Shown here: one piece after another, positions 45,374-56,746 of the stretch
Position numbering within the stretch: position 1 is the first letter of the stretch
How the letters are laid out: each line of letters starts with the position of its first letter
DNA from: Pseudomonas protegens
Lineage (GTDB): Bacteria > Pseudomonadota > Gammaproteobacteria > Pseudomonadales > Pseudomonadaceae
DNA length: 64,000 nt
Assembly: GCF_003363755.1 (NCBI RefSeq)
Contig: NZ_CP031396.1
Span: 2,108,001 to 2,172,000, forward strand
Direction: 5' to 3'
Notes under the pieces: model-generated
What the model was told of the DNA's origin: nothing
Seen by the model: the letters and a program-made list of their open reading frames with translations, nothing else
Databases searched by the model: none
Position numbers and translations under genes: made by a program

Positions 45374-46951
45374 TCATTCCCACTCGATCGTTGCCGGCGG
45401 CTTGCTCGACACGTCGTAAGTGACGCGGGAGATGCCTTCGATTTCGTTGATGATCCGGCCGCTGACTGTTTCCAGCAGCTCGTAAGGCAGGTGTGCCCAA
45501 CGGGCGGTCATGAAGTCGATGGTTTCCACCGCGCGCAGGGCCACGACCCAGGCGTAACGGCGGCCATCGCCGACCACACCGACGGATTTCACTGGCTGGA
45601 ACACGACGAATGCCTGGCTGACCTTGTGGTACCAGTCGGCCTTGCGCAGTTCTTCGATGAAGATGTGGTCGGCGCGACGCAGCAGGTCGGCGTATTCCTT
45701 CTTCACTTCACCGAGGATGCGCACACCCAGGCCCGGGCCCGGGAACGGGTGACGGTAGACCATGTCGTACGGCAGGCCCAGCTCCAGGCCCAGACGGCGG
45801 ACTTCGTCCTTGAACAGCTCGCGCAGCGGTTCAACCAGCTTGAGGTTCATTTCTTCCGGCAGGCCGCCCACGTTGTGGTGCGACTTGATCACGTGGGCCT
45901 TGCCGCTTTTCGCGCCAGCCGACTCGATCACGTCCGGGTAGATGGTGCCCTGGGCCAGGTACTTGATGTTTTCCAGCTTGCAGGATTCGGCATCGAACAC
46001 GTCGATGAAGGTACGGCCGATGATCTTGCGCTTCTTCTCAGGGTCCGACTCGCCGGCCAGGTTGTTGAGGAACTGCTCCTCGGCGTTGGCGCGGATCACC
46101 TTGACGCCCATGTTCTCGGCGAACATGGCCATCACTTGCTCGCCTTCGTGCAGGCGCAGCAGGCCGTTGTCGACGAAAACGCAGGTCAGCTGGTCGCCGA
46201 TGGCTTTGTGCAGCAGGGCCGCGACCACCGAGGAGTCGACACCGCCGGACAGGCCCAGCAGGACGTTGTCGGTGCCAACCTGGGCACGGATCTGGGCAAT
46301 GGCGTCTTCGGCGATCTTCGACGGGGTCCACAGCGCTTCACAGCCGCAGATGTCGAGGATGAAGCGCGACAGGATGCGGCCGCCCTGCTTGGTGTGGGTC
46401 ACTTCCGGGTGGAACTGCACGCCGTAGTAGCGCAGGTCATCGTTGAACATGCCGGCAATCGGGCAGCTCGGGGTGCTGGCCAGGATGTGGAAATCCTTTG
46501 GCATCTTGGTGACCTTGTCACCGTGGCTCATCCACACGTCGAGACCGAACAGGCCGTCGGCGTCGACGTGGTCTTCGATGCCGTCCAGCAGACGGCTCTT
46601 GCCCACCACATCAACCCGGGCATAACCGAATTCGCGCAGCTCGGAACCTTCGACCTTGCCGCCCATTTGCTCGGCCATGGTCTGCATGCCGTAGCAGATG
46701 CCGAAGACCGGAACGCCCAGGTCGAACACCGCTTGTGGGCAGCGAGGGCTGTTGGCTTCGTGCACGGACTCGGGACCGCCGGCGAGGATGACGCCTTTGG
46801 GAGCGAATTCGCGGATCGCTTCGTCGTCCATGTCGAACGGATGCAGTTCGCAGTAGACCCCGATCTCGCGCACGCGGCGGGCGATCAATTGGGTGTACTG
46901 GGAACCGAAGTCGAGGATCAGAATGCGGTGGGCGTGAATGTCGAGGGCCAT
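45374..46951 (-). CDS. guaA: GMP synthase (glutamine-hydrolysing)
   Basis: A 525-residue enzyme that aminates XMP to GMP, the last step of guanine nucleotide synthesis. The N-terminal glutaminase has C86 in [10 protein letters not shown] and the catalytic His in [10 protein letters not shown]; the ATP-pyrophosphatase has the [10 protein letters not shown] loop; the C-terminal dimer domain ends in the conserved [10 protein letters not shown]. Same length as E. coli GuaA. It lies 104 bases downstream of guaB, with two hairpins in the gap. Confidence 0.97.
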   Translation of the reverse strand: MALDIHAHRILILDFGSQYTQLIARRVREIGVYCELHPFDMDDEAIREFAPKGVILAGGPESVHEANSPRCPQAVFDLGVPVFGICYGMQTMAEQMGGKVEGSELREFGYARVDVVGKSRLLDGIEDHVDADGLFGLDVWMSHGDKVTKMPKDFHILASTPSCPIAGMFNDDLRYYGVQFHPEVTHTKQGGRILSRFILDICGCEALWTPSKIAEDAIAQIRAQVGTDNVLLGLSGGVDSSVVAALLHKAIGDQLTCVFVDNGLLRLHEGEQVMAMFAENMGVKVIRANAEEQFLNNLAGESDPEKKRKIIGRTFIDVFDAESCKLENIKYLAQGTIYPDVIESAGAKSGKAHVIKSHHNVGGLPEEMNLKLVEPLRELFKDEVRRLGLELGLPYDMVYRHPFPGPGLGVRILGEVKKEYADLLRRADHIFIEELRKADWYHKVSQAFVVFQPVKSVGVVGDGRRYAWVVALRAVETIDFMTARWAHLPYELLETVSGRIINEIEGISRVTYDVSSKPPATIEWE

Positions 46952-46981
46952 GGTCAGTCTCGTCTAATTTCAGAAACGACA

Positions 46982-47050
46982 CGGGGCTGAAAAACACAGC
47001 CCCGGTTACTAAATTCGTCAATCGCCTCCGGGCCTGGGCCTGGAGGCGAT
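46982..47050 (-). other. Two hairpins in the guaB-guaA gap
   Basis: CGGGGCTG/CAGCCCCG (46982-47004) and ATCGCCTCC/GGAGGCGAT (47021-47050) are both perfect. Neither is followed by a T-run in the guaB-to-guaA direction, so processing or stability control is as likely as termination. Confidence 0.5.
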
Positions 47051-47055
47051 CACTA

Positions 47056-48590
<1,535 letters not shown>

Positions 48591-48641
48591 TGTAAAACTC
48601 TGTCTAATATCACTGGAGTGATAGATGGAGATATCAGCGCG

Positions 48642-49190
48642 CTACAACTCGACCTTGACCCAACTTATCGGTTGATCCAGCCAGTCGGCAAACTCGTCGA
48701 TAAAACTCTGTTTGAAACCCGCTTCGGCCCAGTTGTTGAAGATAAAGCCCAAGTTGGAAAAGCCGCATTCCTGAAGAAACAGAAAGCCGTTGATGTCATC
48801 TTCATGACCGCACTCGGGACAGGTGAAGTTATCGGTGCGCCCCGGCATCCAGTCTTCCAGGCTCTCGAACAGCGCTTCACCCACTTCCTGGCGGCATTCT
48901 GCACAGCCGGCTTCTTCGAGAAAGCCCTTGGCCGGGGTATAGATGCAGCGTTTGGTGATGATCTCCAGACCATTGATCGGCTCGCCGAAGGGCAGCGCCT
49001 GCGGCCGCAGCACCACCTCCCGTGCCCCCGGCGCAATCGCATGGCCCATGCGATTGCCGGTGCGCCCGCACGTGCTCAGGGTTTCCTCGACGATGTTCTT
49101 GCGCACCAGCCAGCGCACGATGGCCCGAGCCCGGGGCTCGTGCACCGGCAGGGTGGAAATTTTCGGGACGAGGATGCTTTGCGAGTTCAT
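48642..49190 (-). CDS. Hypothetical zinc-ribbon protein
   Basis: A 182-residue soluble protein with two CxxC pairs, GCAECRQE (about residue 95) and FTCPECGHED (about 124), the pattern of a zinc ribbon. Other conserved-looking parts are STCGRTGNRMGHA and LQECGFSNLGFIFNNW. Homologues in Pseudomonas are often labelled as a sugar-transport ATPase, which nothing in the sequence supports: there is no Walker motif. ATG 49190 was chosen because the longer frame upstream runs through a REP repeat. Function unknown. Confidence 0.75.
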   Translation of the reverse strand: MNSQSILVPKISTLPVHEPRARAIVRWLVRKNIVEETLSTCGRTGNRMGHAIAPGAREVVLRPQALPFGEPINGLEIITKRCIYTPAKGFLEEAGCAECRQEVGEALFESLEDWMPGRTDNFTCPECGHEDDINGFLFLQECGFSNLGFIFNNWAEAGFKQSFIDEFADWLDQPISWVKVEL

Positions 49191-49225
49191 GGATAAGCCT
49201 GAAACGTGCGGGACAGTACGAACGG

Positions 49226-49280
49226 TTTCGCCGGCAAGCCGGCCCCCACCATCAATTGTAGGAGCCGGCGTGCCGGCGAA
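49226..49280. repeat. REP pair
   Basis: TTTCGCCGGCAAGCCGGC faces GGAGCCGGCGTGCCGGCGAA around a short spacer. Confidence 0.85.
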
Positions 49281-49321
49281 CGAATTTAAAGGCCCGCAGC
49301 ATAATCCCTGAACCCCGCAGG

Positions 49322-50092
49322 TCAAGTGCTCAGAAAGCGCCCGATCAAGGCAACACCACTGGCCAGCACCAGCCAGGTCACCAGGCGCACAAAGGCCTCC
49401 CGGGACAACCTCATGGTCAAGCGCCGTCCCACCCATAGACCCAACGCCATCGCCGGCAACAAGCACACCGCCAACAGCAGCAGCGGCCACTCGGCATAGA
49501 CCCCGGCCAAGGCAAACAGACTCAAGCGCACCACGGTACTGCAACTGATCAACGCACTTTGAGTGGCCCGTGCCGGGTCCTTGGGCAAACGACTGTTCAG
49601 GTAAATGGCATATAAAAAGCCGCCACTACCGAACAAGGCGCCAAACATTCCTCCCACTATTCCCATCGGCACCGACCAGCCGGCCGCCAACTGAGCCGGG
49701 CGTACCTTCACCCATAAGCTGTAGATGGCATAGGCACTGATAAACAGCCCCATCAATAGAAGCAGCAGATCGGACTTGAGGTTGAGCAGAAAGATCACCC
49801 CCAAGGTGCAGCCCAGCGCCATGCAGGGCAGCAGGCGCAACAGCTCCGGCTTGGCCACGTCCTTGCGCGATGGCAGCAGGTTGCCGAAGGCTGCGACAAA
49901 GTCGAGCAGCACCAACAGCGGCACGATTTTCGACAACGGCATGAACAGGATCAGGACCGGTCCCGCCACCAGCGCCGTGCCGAAACCGGCGATGCCAAAC
50001 ACGATGTACGCCAGCGCGATGCCCAGGCCGATCGCCAACCAACCACCCGGGCCGAAAGACCACTGGTTCAAACCTTCGATTACCACGCTCAT
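49322..50092 (-). CDS. TauE/SafE-family sulfite exporter-like protein
   Basis: A 256-residue membrane protein with eight helices, built as the two-fold repeat of the TauE/SafE family (IAGFGTALVAGPVLILFMP in the first half; VGGMFGALFGSGGFLYAIYL in the second). Substrates include sulfite, sulfonates and other anions, so the exact cargo is uncertain. ATG 50092; a GTG three bases earlier is possible. It is divergent from the LysR regulator at 50195, which probably controls it. Confidence 0.87.
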   Translation of the reverse strand: MSVVIEGLNQWSFGPGGWLAIGLGIALAYIVFGIAGFGTALVAGPVLILFMPLSKIVPLLVLLDFVAAFGNLLPSRKDVAKPELLRLLPCMALGCTLGVIFLLNLKSDLLLLLMGLFISAYAIYSLWVKVRPAQLAAGWSVPMGIVGGMFGALFGSGGFLYAIYLNSRLPKDPARATQSALISCSTVVRLSLFALAGVYAEWPLLLLAVCLLPAMALGLWVGRRLTMRLSREAFVRLVTWLVLASGVALIGRFLST

Positions 50093-50194
50093 CACTGCGA
50101 CTTCCCCAAGCGGATCAGCAATGACTTTAGCCAGCGGCGAGCCTTGCGACTAATATCATCAAAGCCTTCAACCCATCGCAAAAAGGCATGCCTT

Positions 50195-51142
50195 GTGATT
50201 TCAACCCGTCAACTGCGCTATTTCGTGGAAATCGCCGAATGCGGCAGCTTCAGCGCTGCGGCAGAACGCCTGTTTGTCGCCCAATCAGCCCTTAGCCGGC
50301 AGATCAAGGAACTGGAAAGCCAGCTGCAAACCCCACTGTTCCAACGCACTGCCCGCCAGCCTCGGCTGACCGCCGCCGGTGAAGCCTTCCTGCCCAAGGC
50401 ACGCAACCTGCTGAGCGAACTGCACAAGGCCGCCGAGCTGGCCACCCAGGTCGGCCAGGGGCAACTGGGCACTCTGCGCCTCAGTCACTCAAGCACCGTG
50501 CCCATGAGCGGCCGTCTGCTTGGGGGCATCAGCGAGTATCTACAGGCGTGCCCCGGCGCTTCGATGGACATCGTCAAGCTGTCGTCCGAGGCGCAGTTGC
50601 AAGAACTCGCCGAAGGCCGGCTGGATGCTGGCCTGCTGCGCCTGCCGGTACTGCGCCAATGCGAGGGAGTGCAAATCGTGCCCTTGTTCAGCGAACCCCT
50701 GCTGCTGGCATTGCCACCGCAGCATCCCCTGGCCCTTGATCCACCGGCCCACGGCGTGGAGCTTGCACAACTGCGTAACGAAGCCTTTATCTCCATCCCC
50801 CATCCCCAGCGTGGGGGTTTGAGCTATCTGTCGGCGCAGCTGTGCATGCGCCAGGGATTCTTTCCCAAAGCGGCGCGAGTGATGTCACGCAAGACCACTC
50901 AACTGCAGTTGATCCAGGCCGGTTTCGGCGTTGCCCTGCTGCCCGAATCGATGCAGGACATCGCCCCGGCCAACGTGCGTTTCCTGCCTCTGGCCGATAG
51001 CGATTGCCAGAGCACCGTCGCCCTCGCCTACCGGCAAGACACCACACCGCTGGTGGCGCAGTTTGTCGAACAGCTGCGCAATCATTGGCAATCGAATTGC
51101 GTTGTTCCATGGACTGACAGCCCCTTAAACTGCGCCCCATGA
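50195..51142 (+). CDS. LysR-family transcriptional regulator
   Basis: A 315-residue regulator: an N-terminal winged helix (RQLRYFVEIAECGSFSAAAE, ALSRQIKELESQL) and an effector-binding domain (about 90-300). The start is the GTG at 50195, which has an AAGG site 8 bases before it and gives the standard LysR opening; an in-frame ATG at 50144 would add an unsupported leader. It is divergent from the TauE gene and overlaps xseA by 4 bases, which would couple an unrelated exonuclease gene to it. Confidence 0.88.
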   Translation: MISTRQLRYFVEIAECGSFSAAAERLFVAQSALSRQIKELESQLQTPLFQRTARQPRLTAAGEAFLPKARNLLSELHKAAELATQVGQGQLGTLRLSHSSTVPMSGRLLGGISEYLQACPGASMDIVKLSSEAQLQELAEGRLDAGLLRLPVLRQCEGVQIVPLFSEPLLLALPPQHPLALDPPAHGVELAQLRNEAFISIPHPQRGGLSYLSAQLCMRQGFFPKAARVMSRKTTQLQLIQAGFGVALLPESMQDIAPANVRFLPLADSDCQSTVALAYRQDTTPLVAQFVEQLRNHWQSNCVVPWTDSPLNCAP

Positions 51143-52518
51143 TTAAAGATCCCTTTGCACGACTCGGCCTGGACCGCGAGGTCCTCACTGTCACCCAGCT
51201 CAACGGCCGCGCCCGGGTGCTGCTCGAGGACGTGTTCAGCAACATCTGGGTCGAAGGCGAGATCTCCAACCTCGCTCGCCCGGCTTCCGGCCATGTCTAC
51301 TTCACCCTCAAGGACAGCGGCGCCCAGGTGCGTTGCGCGCTGTTCCGGCAGAACGCCGCACGGGTCCGCCAGGCGCTGAAGGACGGCCTGGCGGTCAAGG
51401 TCCGGGGCAAGGTTTCGCTGTTCGAGGGGCGCGGCGACTACCAACTGATTCTCGACACCGTGGAGCCCGCCGGTGATGGTGCCCTGCGCCTGGCTTTCGA
51501 TGCACTCAAGGAAAAGCTCAGCGCCGAGGGGCTGTTCAGTGCCGAACGCAAAGTGCCGTTACCGGCCCATCCACAACGCATCGGCATTATCAGCTCCCCC
51601 ACTGGCGCGGTAATCCGCGACATCATCAGCGTGTTCCGCCGCCGTGCGCCCCAGGTGGCACTGACGCTGATCCCCACTGCCGTGCAAGGTCGCGAGGCCA
51701 CGGCGCAGATCGTCCGGGCCCTGCAACTGGCCGATGCCCGAGGCTTCGATGCCTTGATCCTGGCTCGGGGCGGCGGCTCTCTGGAAGACCTCTGGTGCTT
51801 CAACGAAGAGGCGGTAGCTCGGGCGGTGGATGCCTGCGTGACGCCGATCGTCAGCGCCGTCGGCCATGAAACCGACGTATCCATCAGCGATTTCGTCGCT
51901 GACGTACGGGCCCCCACCCCTTCCGCCGCCGCTGAACTGCTGGCACCCGACGCCAGTGACCTGCAACACCGGGTCGACAGCCTGCATCGCCGCCTGGTGA
52001 TGCGCATCCGCGACCGGCTGATGCGCGACCGCTTGCACCTCGACGGTCTGGCCCGCCGCCTGCGCCATCCCGGCGAACGCCTGCGCCAGCAGGCACAACG
52101 CCTGGATGACCTGGATATGCGCATGCGCAGGGCCTTCGAGCGCAACCTCAATACCCGTCGCGAGCGCCTGATCCGCCTGGAAACCCGCCTCGGCGCCCAG
52201 CATCCGGGACGACAACTGGCCCTATTGCGCCAGCGCCTGGACAGCCTCGCCGAACGCCTGCCCCGAGCCATGCGCGAAGGCCTGAAAGCCCGACGCCTGC
52301 AGTTGCACAGTCAGATGCAAACCCTGCATGTGGTCAGCCCCCTGGCCACCCTGGGACGCGGCTATAGCATTCTTCTGGACGACCGCGACCACGCCATCCG
52401 CACTGCCGCACAGACCCGCAATGGCCAGCGCCTCACCGCCCGCCTGGGCGAAGGTGAACTGCAGGTGCGAGTCGAAGACAACCACCTGACGCCTGTCACT
52501 CTTTCTCTACTGGACTGA
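51139..52518 (+). CDS. xseA: Exodeoxyribonuclease VII large subunit
   Basis: A 459-residue subunit that cuts single-stranded DNA together with XseB. The N-terminal OB-fold (VWVEGEISNLARPASGHVYF) is followed by the catalytic region (ILARGGGSLEDLWCFNEE, VSAVGHETDVSISDFVAD, RAPTPSAAAE) and a long coiled-coil C-terminal part rich in Arg/Gln/Leu. The xseB partner is not in this window. The end has the usual LATLGRGYSIL block. Confidence 0.95.
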   Translation: MIKDPFARLGLDREVLTVTQLNGRARVLLEDVFSNIWVEGEISNLARPASGHVYFTLKDSGAQVRCALFRQNAARVRQALKDGLAVKVRGKVSLFEGRGDYQLILDTVEPAGDGALRLAFDALKEKLSAEGLFSAERKVPLPAHPQRIGIISSPTGAVIRDIISVFRRRAPQVALTLIPTAVQGREATAQIVRALQLADARGFDALILARGGGSLEDLWCFNEEAVARAVDACVTPIVSAVGHETDVSISDFVADVRAPTPSAAAELLAPDASDLQHRVDSLHRRLVMRIRDRLMRDRLHLDGLARRLRHPGERLRQQAQRLDDLDMRMRRAFERNLNTRRERLIRLETRLGAQHPGRQLALLRQRLDSLAERLPRAMREGLKARRLQLHSQMQTLHVVSPLATLGRGYSILLDDRDHAIRTAAQTRNGQRLTARLGEGELQVRVEDNHLTPVTLSLLD

Positions 52519-52521
52519 TCC

Positions 52522-53343
52522 ATGCCGCGCTTTCTCACTTCCCTGCTGTTGCTGTGCCTGGCCTTCAACGCCAACGCCGACAGCTACATCACTCGCCTGT
52601 TGAACAAACCCGTGCCTGGTGGCGTGGCGGTGGTGGACCTGGGCAGCGCAGCCCAGGCGCCCAAGGTCAGCTACCAGGGTAAACCCGTGCTGGTGGTGAA
52701 GGAGCAGAACAACTGGCTGGCCATTGTCGGTATCCCGTTGACGGTCAAGCCAGGCACCCAGCAGATCAGCGCCGGCAACCGCAGCCTGAACTTCGTGGTG
52801 GGCAGTAAAAAATACCCCGAGCAGCACATCACCCTGAAGAACCAGCGCCAGGTCAATCCAAACCCGGCAGACCTGAAACGCATCGATGGAGAACTGGCAG
52901 AGCAACTCCGTGCCTATCGCAGTTTCAGCCCCAACACCCCGAGCAATCTGCTGCTGGACAAGCCAGTGAACGGGCCGCTGTCGAGCAAGTTCGGAGTGCG
53001 CCGGTTCTTCAACGGCGAGGAGCGCAATCCCCACGCCGGCCTGGACTTCGCAGTGCCGGCAGGCACACCGATCAAGACTCCGGCAGCCGGCAAGGTGATC
53101 CTGACCGGCAACTACTTTTTCAATGGCAACACGGTGTTCGTCGACCACGGCCAGGGCTTTATCAGCATGTTCTGCCACATGTCGAAGATTGACGTGAAGG
53201 TGGGTCAGTCCCTGGCTCGCGGGGCAGTCGTCGGCAAGGTGGGGGCGACCGGACGCGCTACCGGCCCACACATGCACTGGAATATCAGCCTGAACGATGC
53301 CCGGGTCGATCCGGCAATCTTCATCGGGGCGTTTCAGCCCTGA
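52522..53343 (+). CDS. M23-family peptidoglycan peptidase
   Basis: A 273-residue periplasmic protein with a signal peptide ending about residue 19 (FNANA-DS). A beta-rich segment leads to a LytM/M23 domain with the zinc ligands in NPHAGLDF, the active His region GFISMFCHM and HMHW. Members act as endopeptidases on peptidoglycan cross-links or as regulators of amidases; all expected residues are present, so it is likely active. It starts 3 bases after xseA and shares its transcript. Confidence 0.88.
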   Translation: MPRFLTSLLLLCLAFNANADSYITRLLNKPVPGGVAVVDLGSAAQAPKVSYQGKPVLVVKEQNNWLAIVGIPLTVKPGTQQISAGNRSLNFVVGSKKYPEQHITLKNQRQVNPNPADLKRIDGELAEQLRAYRSFSPNTPSNLLLDKPVNGPLSSKFGVRRFFNGEERNPHAGLDFAVPAGTPIKTPAAGKVILTGNYFFNGNTVFVDHGQGFISMFCHMSKIDVKVGQSLARGAVVGKVGATGRATGPHMHWNISLNDARVDPAIFIGAFQP

Positions 53344-53532
53344 TCCCGAGCCCTCGTCGCCGGCAAGCCGGCCTCCCCTGAGAATTGCGCAGCCCATCAC
53401 GACTGCGCAATCGTTAGTATTCTTTCAAAGAATAGGCAGCATAAAATCTCGATATAGATTCGATTTCGAGTATTCCTCTCAATTTTTTTCGACTGCTTGC
53501 CATCTCTCACCTCAGTGGTTAGGGTTGAGCAC
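53344..53532 (+). other. Region between the M23 gene and the leuA leader
   Basis: A REP half (53354-53378) is followed by a perfect 9-bp hairpin ATTGCGCAG/CTGCGCAAT (53384-53411), a probable terminator of the upstream gene. AT-rich sequence (GATATAGATTCGATTTCGAG and onward) follows and probably holds the leuA promoter. Confidence 0.55.
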
Positions 53533-53610
53533 ATGAAAACCTCTCACACCCTCATTCAGCGTCGTCAACACCGGAGCCTCTGCCTCGTCAGCGCACGACT
53601 GCCAGGCTGA
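53533..53610 (+). CDS. Possible leader peptide of leuA
   Basis: A 25-residue frame beginning MKTSHTLIQRRQHRSLCLVS and ending ARLPG lies 90 bases before leuA. Four of its 25 residues are Leu, with one Ile and one Val. The ribosome site (TTAGGG...GAGCAC) is weak. Amino acid biosynthesis genes in proteobacteria often have such leaders, but a clear terminator/antiterminator pair is not visible: only a GGCCG/CGGCC hairpin (53665-53682). Confidence 0.4.
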   Translation: MKTSHTLIQRRQHRSLCLVSARLPG

Positions 53611-53700
53611 ATCGCGGTGCCTCATCCCCCTGCGTCAACACTGCACTCTTGACTCACCGGCAGGCCGCCTCTTTTCGGCCCGGACCATAAGGATTTCTCC

Positions 53701-55380
53701 ATGACCATGCTCAAAGACCCCTCCTCCAAGTACCGCGCGTTCCCGACCATCAACTTGCCGGACCGCACCTGGCCGTCGAAAACCATCACCCGCGCGCCGA
53801 TCTGGTGCAGCTCGGACTTGCGTGATGGCAACCAGTCGCTGATCGAGCCGATGGATGCGGTCAAGAAGCTGCGTTTCTGGAAGACCCTGGTGGCCGTTGG
53901 CGTAAAAGAGATCGAGGCTTCGTTCCCTGCCGCCTCGCAAACCGACTTCGACTTCGTGCGCACCCTGATCGAAGGCGGCCACATCCCGGACGACACCACC
54001 ATCCAGGTGCTGACCCAGGCCCGTGAAGACCTGATCGCCCGCACCTTCGAATCCTTGCGTGGTGCCAAGAAAGCCATCGTCCACCTGTACAACGCCACCA
54101 GCCCTTCGTTCCGCCGCATTGTCTTCAACCAGGACAAGGCCGGTGTGAAAGAAATCGCGGTGAACGCGGCCAAGCTGTTCGTCAAATACGCCGCCCAGCA
54201 GCCGGAAACCCAATGGCAGTTCGAATACTCCCCAGAAACCTTCAGCGCCACCGAACTGGAGTTCGCCAAGGAAGTCTGCGACGCCGTGGTGGAAGTCTGG
54301 AACGCGACGCCGACCAACAAGGTGATCCTCAACCTGCCGGCCACCGTTGAAGTGGCGACACCCAATATCTATGCCGACCAGATCGAGTGGTTCTGCCGCC
54401 ACATCAACCGTCGTGACAGCGTGCTCATCAGCCTGCACACCCACAACGACCGTGGCACTGGCGTAGCCGCCACCGAGTTGGGCCTGATGGCGGGCGCCGA
54501 CCGTGTCGAAGGCTGCCTGTTCGGCAACGGCGAACGTACCGGCAACGTCGACCTGGTCACCGTGGCCTTGAACCTCTATACCCAGGGCGTCGATCCGGAG
54601 CTGGACTTTTCCGATATCGACGGCGTACGCAAAGTGGTGGAAGAGTGCAACCAGATTGCCGTGCACCCACGTCACCCATATGTCGGTGACCTGGTCCACA
54701 CCGCCTTCTCCGGCTCCCACCAGGACGCGATCCGCAAGGGCTTCGCCCAGCAGAAAGCCGACGGCTTGTGGGAAGTGCCGTACTTGCCGATCGACCCGGC
54801 CGACATCGGTCGCAGCTACGAGGCGGTCATCCGCGTCAACAGTCAGTCGGGCAAAGGCGGTATCGCCTACCTGCTGGAACAGGAATACGGCATCAGCTTG
54901 CCGCGCCGCATGCAGATCGAGTTCAGCCAGGTGGTGCAACGTGAAACCGACCGCCTGGGTCTGGAGATGACCGCCCAGCAAATCCACGCGCTGTTGCACA
55001 GCGAATACTTGCAGGCCAACACTCCGTACGCGCTGGTCAGCCATCGCCTGCAGGAAGAAAACGGCCACAGCGCCGTGGAAGTGGAAGTGTCGAGCAAGGG
55101 CCAGGGCGAAACCAACCTGAGCTGGCGCGGCAAGGGCAATGGCGCCCTGGAAGCCCTGGTGGCCGGTCTGCCGATTCCTGTAGAGATCATGGACTACAAC
55201 GAACACGCCATTGGTGCGGGCACCAACGCCAAGGCGGCGGCCTACATCGAACTGCGGGTCAACGGTGAACGTGCGGTCCACGGTGTTGGTATCGACGAAA
55301 ACATCACCACTGCCAGCTTCAAGGCGCTGTTCAGTGCCCTGAACCGCTCCCTGAGCGAGCAGGAAGCCAAGGCCGCTTAA
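53701..55380 (+). CDS. leuA: 2-Isopropylmalate synthase
   Basis: A 559-residue enzyme that condenses acetyl-CoA with 2-ketoisovalerate, the first committed step of leucine synthesis. The HMGL-like barrel has the metal and substrate blocks [14 protein letters not shown] and [14 protein letters not shown]; the C-terminal part (about 430-559) is the leucine-sensing regulatory domain. This is the longer, yeast-like LeuA type found in Pseudomonas. leuB-D are not adjacent. A strong terminator follows. Confidence 0.96.
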   Translation: MTMLKDPSSKYRAFPTINLPDRTWPSKTITRAPIWCSSDLRDGNQSLIEPMDAVKKLRFWKTLVAVGVKEIEASFPAASQTDFDFVRTLIEGGHIPDDTTIQVLTQAREDLIARTFESLRGAKKAIVHLYNATSPSFRRIVFNQDKAGVKEIAVNAAKLFVKYAAQQPETQWQFEYSPETFSATELEFAKEVCDAVVEVWNATPTNKVILNLPATVEVATPNIYADQIEWFCRHINRRDSVLISLHTHNDRGTGVAATELGLMAGADRVEGCLFGNGERTGNVDLVTVALNLYTQGVDPELDFSDIDGVRKVVEECNQIAVHPRHPYVGDLVHTAFSGSHQDAIRKGFAQQKADGLWEVPYLPIDPADIGRSYEAVIRVNSQSGKGGIAYLLEQEYGISLPRRMQIEFSQVVQRETDRLGLEMTAQQIHALLHSEYLQANTPYALVSHRLQEENGHSAVEVEVSSKGQGETNLSWRGKGNGALEALVAGLPIPVEIMDYNEHAIGAGTNAKAAAYIELRVNGERAVHGVGIDENITTASFKALFSALNRSLSEQEAKAA

Positions 55381-55391
55381 GCAGCCCTGAT

Positions 55392-55431
55392 AAAAAAGGC
55401 CCCGGGGAGTTCTGCTCCTCGGGGCCTTTTT
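55392..55431 (+). terminator. Terminator of leuA
   Basis: A 16-bp stem with one mismatch (AAAAGGCCCCGGGGAG with CTCCTCGGGGCCTTTT) flanked by A- and T-runs; it can stop transcription from both sides. Confidence 0.92.
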
Positions 55432-55451
55432 GTATCTGGCCTTGAGCTAAC

Positions 55452-55859
55452 TCAGGCATGCACATCGACGCTGAACATGGCCTGCAACAAGGCTGCCTGC
55501 AACACTTGCAAGGTGCTGTTGGTTACGGCGATCTGGGTCTGGATCTCCATCACTTGCTGGACTTTCTGCTCATCGCTGGCCTGCCCCTTCTCGACACCGG
55601 CCAATTGCGCCTGTTGCTGTGCCAGGATCTTCTGGGTCTGTTCGATCTGCTTCTGCAACTGCTTGACCGGATCGCCTCCGCCTTTCACCGCATCGATACT
55701 GGCATCCGCAGAGTTGACTCGCAGCTCCTGGTCTTCGGCGTCCTTGTTTTCAGCCACTGGCGCCAGCGGGCTGGTGCTGGTGTCTTCGGCTTCCCCCATC
55801 TTGGCTTTCGGCGCGGACAGCGGGTAAGGATTGACGACATTGGCATTGATGGTGGTCAT
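55452..55859 (-). CDS. FlxA-like coiled-coil protein
   Basis: A 135-residue soluble protein. The first half is polar and Pro/Glu-rich; residues about 65-115 form a coiled coil (VKQLQKQIEQTQKILAQQQA, then LAGVEKGQASDEQKVQQVME) like that of FlxA-family proteins. Function is unknown. An AGGAGGA site fixes the start at 55859. It is monocistronic between leuA and the amidase gene, from which it is transcribed in the same direction. Confidence 0.75.
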   Translation of the reverse strand: MTTINANVVNPYPLSAPKAKMGEAEDTSTSPLAPVAENKDAEDQELRVNSADASIDAVKGGGDPVKQLQKQIEQTQKILAQQQAQLAGVEKGQASDEQKVQQVMEIQTQIAVTNSTLQVLQAALLQAMFSVDVHA

Positions 55860-55954
55860 GAGTGATTCCTCCTGAATGCCCGTCCTATCGGCTTTCATCC
55901 CTGAAGCTTGATATCGGCAACCTGTAAAAAAGTGTGCTGCCGCGCCCAATCCTT

Positions 55955-56746
55955 CTAGGTGAACATGAAGGTATCGGCGTCGAGATTCGCGGGAAAGCGT
56001 GCTCGATAGGCCGCCAACTCGCCGGCGCTCAAACGTACCTGGAACACCCCATCCGCCTCACCGGCACTGAGCAGGGTCTCGCCCTGGTAGTCCAACACCT
56101 GGCTGTCACCGGTATACGCAAAGCCCTTGCCGTCGGTACCTACCCGGTTCACCGCAGCGACATAACACAGGTTTTCAATGGCTCGGGCCGGCAACAAGCG
56201 GTTCCAGTGCAGCCGCCGAGCCCCGGGCCAGTTGGCGGTGTACAGCAGCAGATCAGTGTCCTGGGCATCGCGGCTCCACACCGGAAAACGCAGGTCGTAG
56301 CAGATCAGCGGACGAATCCGCCACCCCTTGAGTTCGAACTGTACCTGGCGCTCACCTGGGGTGAAGTGATTGTGCTCGCCGGCCATGCGGAACAGGTGGC
56401 GCTTGTCGTAATGCCAGACTTCACCGTCGGGACGCGCCCACAACAGGCGGTTGCGATGGCTGCCGTCCGCCGCCTGGATGATCACACTGCCAGTGATCAC
56501 CGCATCGAGCTTCTTCGCCTGGCAGCGCAGCCATTTGCTGGTGGGGCCGTTCTCCGCCTCAGCCAGGGTGCTGGACTCCATGGAGAAACCGGTGGTGAAC
56601 ATTTCCGGGAGGATGATCAGATCCGCACCGCGGGCCTGCTCCAGCAACTGCTCGAAATGCTCGAAATTGGCCTGGCGGTCATGCCAGGCCAGGGTGGTCT
56701 GGATCAATGCCAGATTCAGATCGGGTAACGCACTCAGATCACGCAT
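55955..56746 (-). CDS. Omega-amidase (YafV-like nitrilase-fold enzyme)
   Basis: A 263-residue carbon-nitrogen hydrolase with the Glu-Lys-Cys triad in LILPEMFTTGF, HYDKRHLF and LICYDLRFP. The family hydrolyses omega-amides such as alpha-ketoglutaramate or ketosuccinamate. It overlaps the end of the aminotransferase gene by 13 bases, a pairing typical of methionine salvage: transamination with glutamine yields alpha-ketoglutaramate, which this enzyme clears. The function is inferred from motifs and neighbour. Confidence 0.88.
   Translation of the reverse strand: MRDLSALPDLNLALIQTTLAWHDRQANFEHFEQLLEQARGADLIILPEMFTTGFSMESSTLAEAENGPTSKWLRCQAKKLDAVITGSVIIQAADGSHRNRLLWARPDGEVWHYDKRHLFRMAGEHNHFTPGERQVQFELKGWRIRPLICYDLRFPVWSRDAQDTDLLLYTANWPGARRLHWNRLLPARAIENLCYVAAVNRVGTDGKGFAYTGDSQVLDYQGETLLSAGEADGVFQVRLSAGELAAYRARFPANLDADTFMFT

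Noticed and set aside
45196..45423. A 75-codon frame between the HTH cassette and guaA
   Set aside because: No ribosome site, crosses the guaA terminator and enters guaA antisense.
48642..49190. Sugar ABC transporter ATPase label for the zinc-ribbon protein
   Set aside because: No Walker A, signature or Walker B motif is present; only two CxxC pairs are visible.
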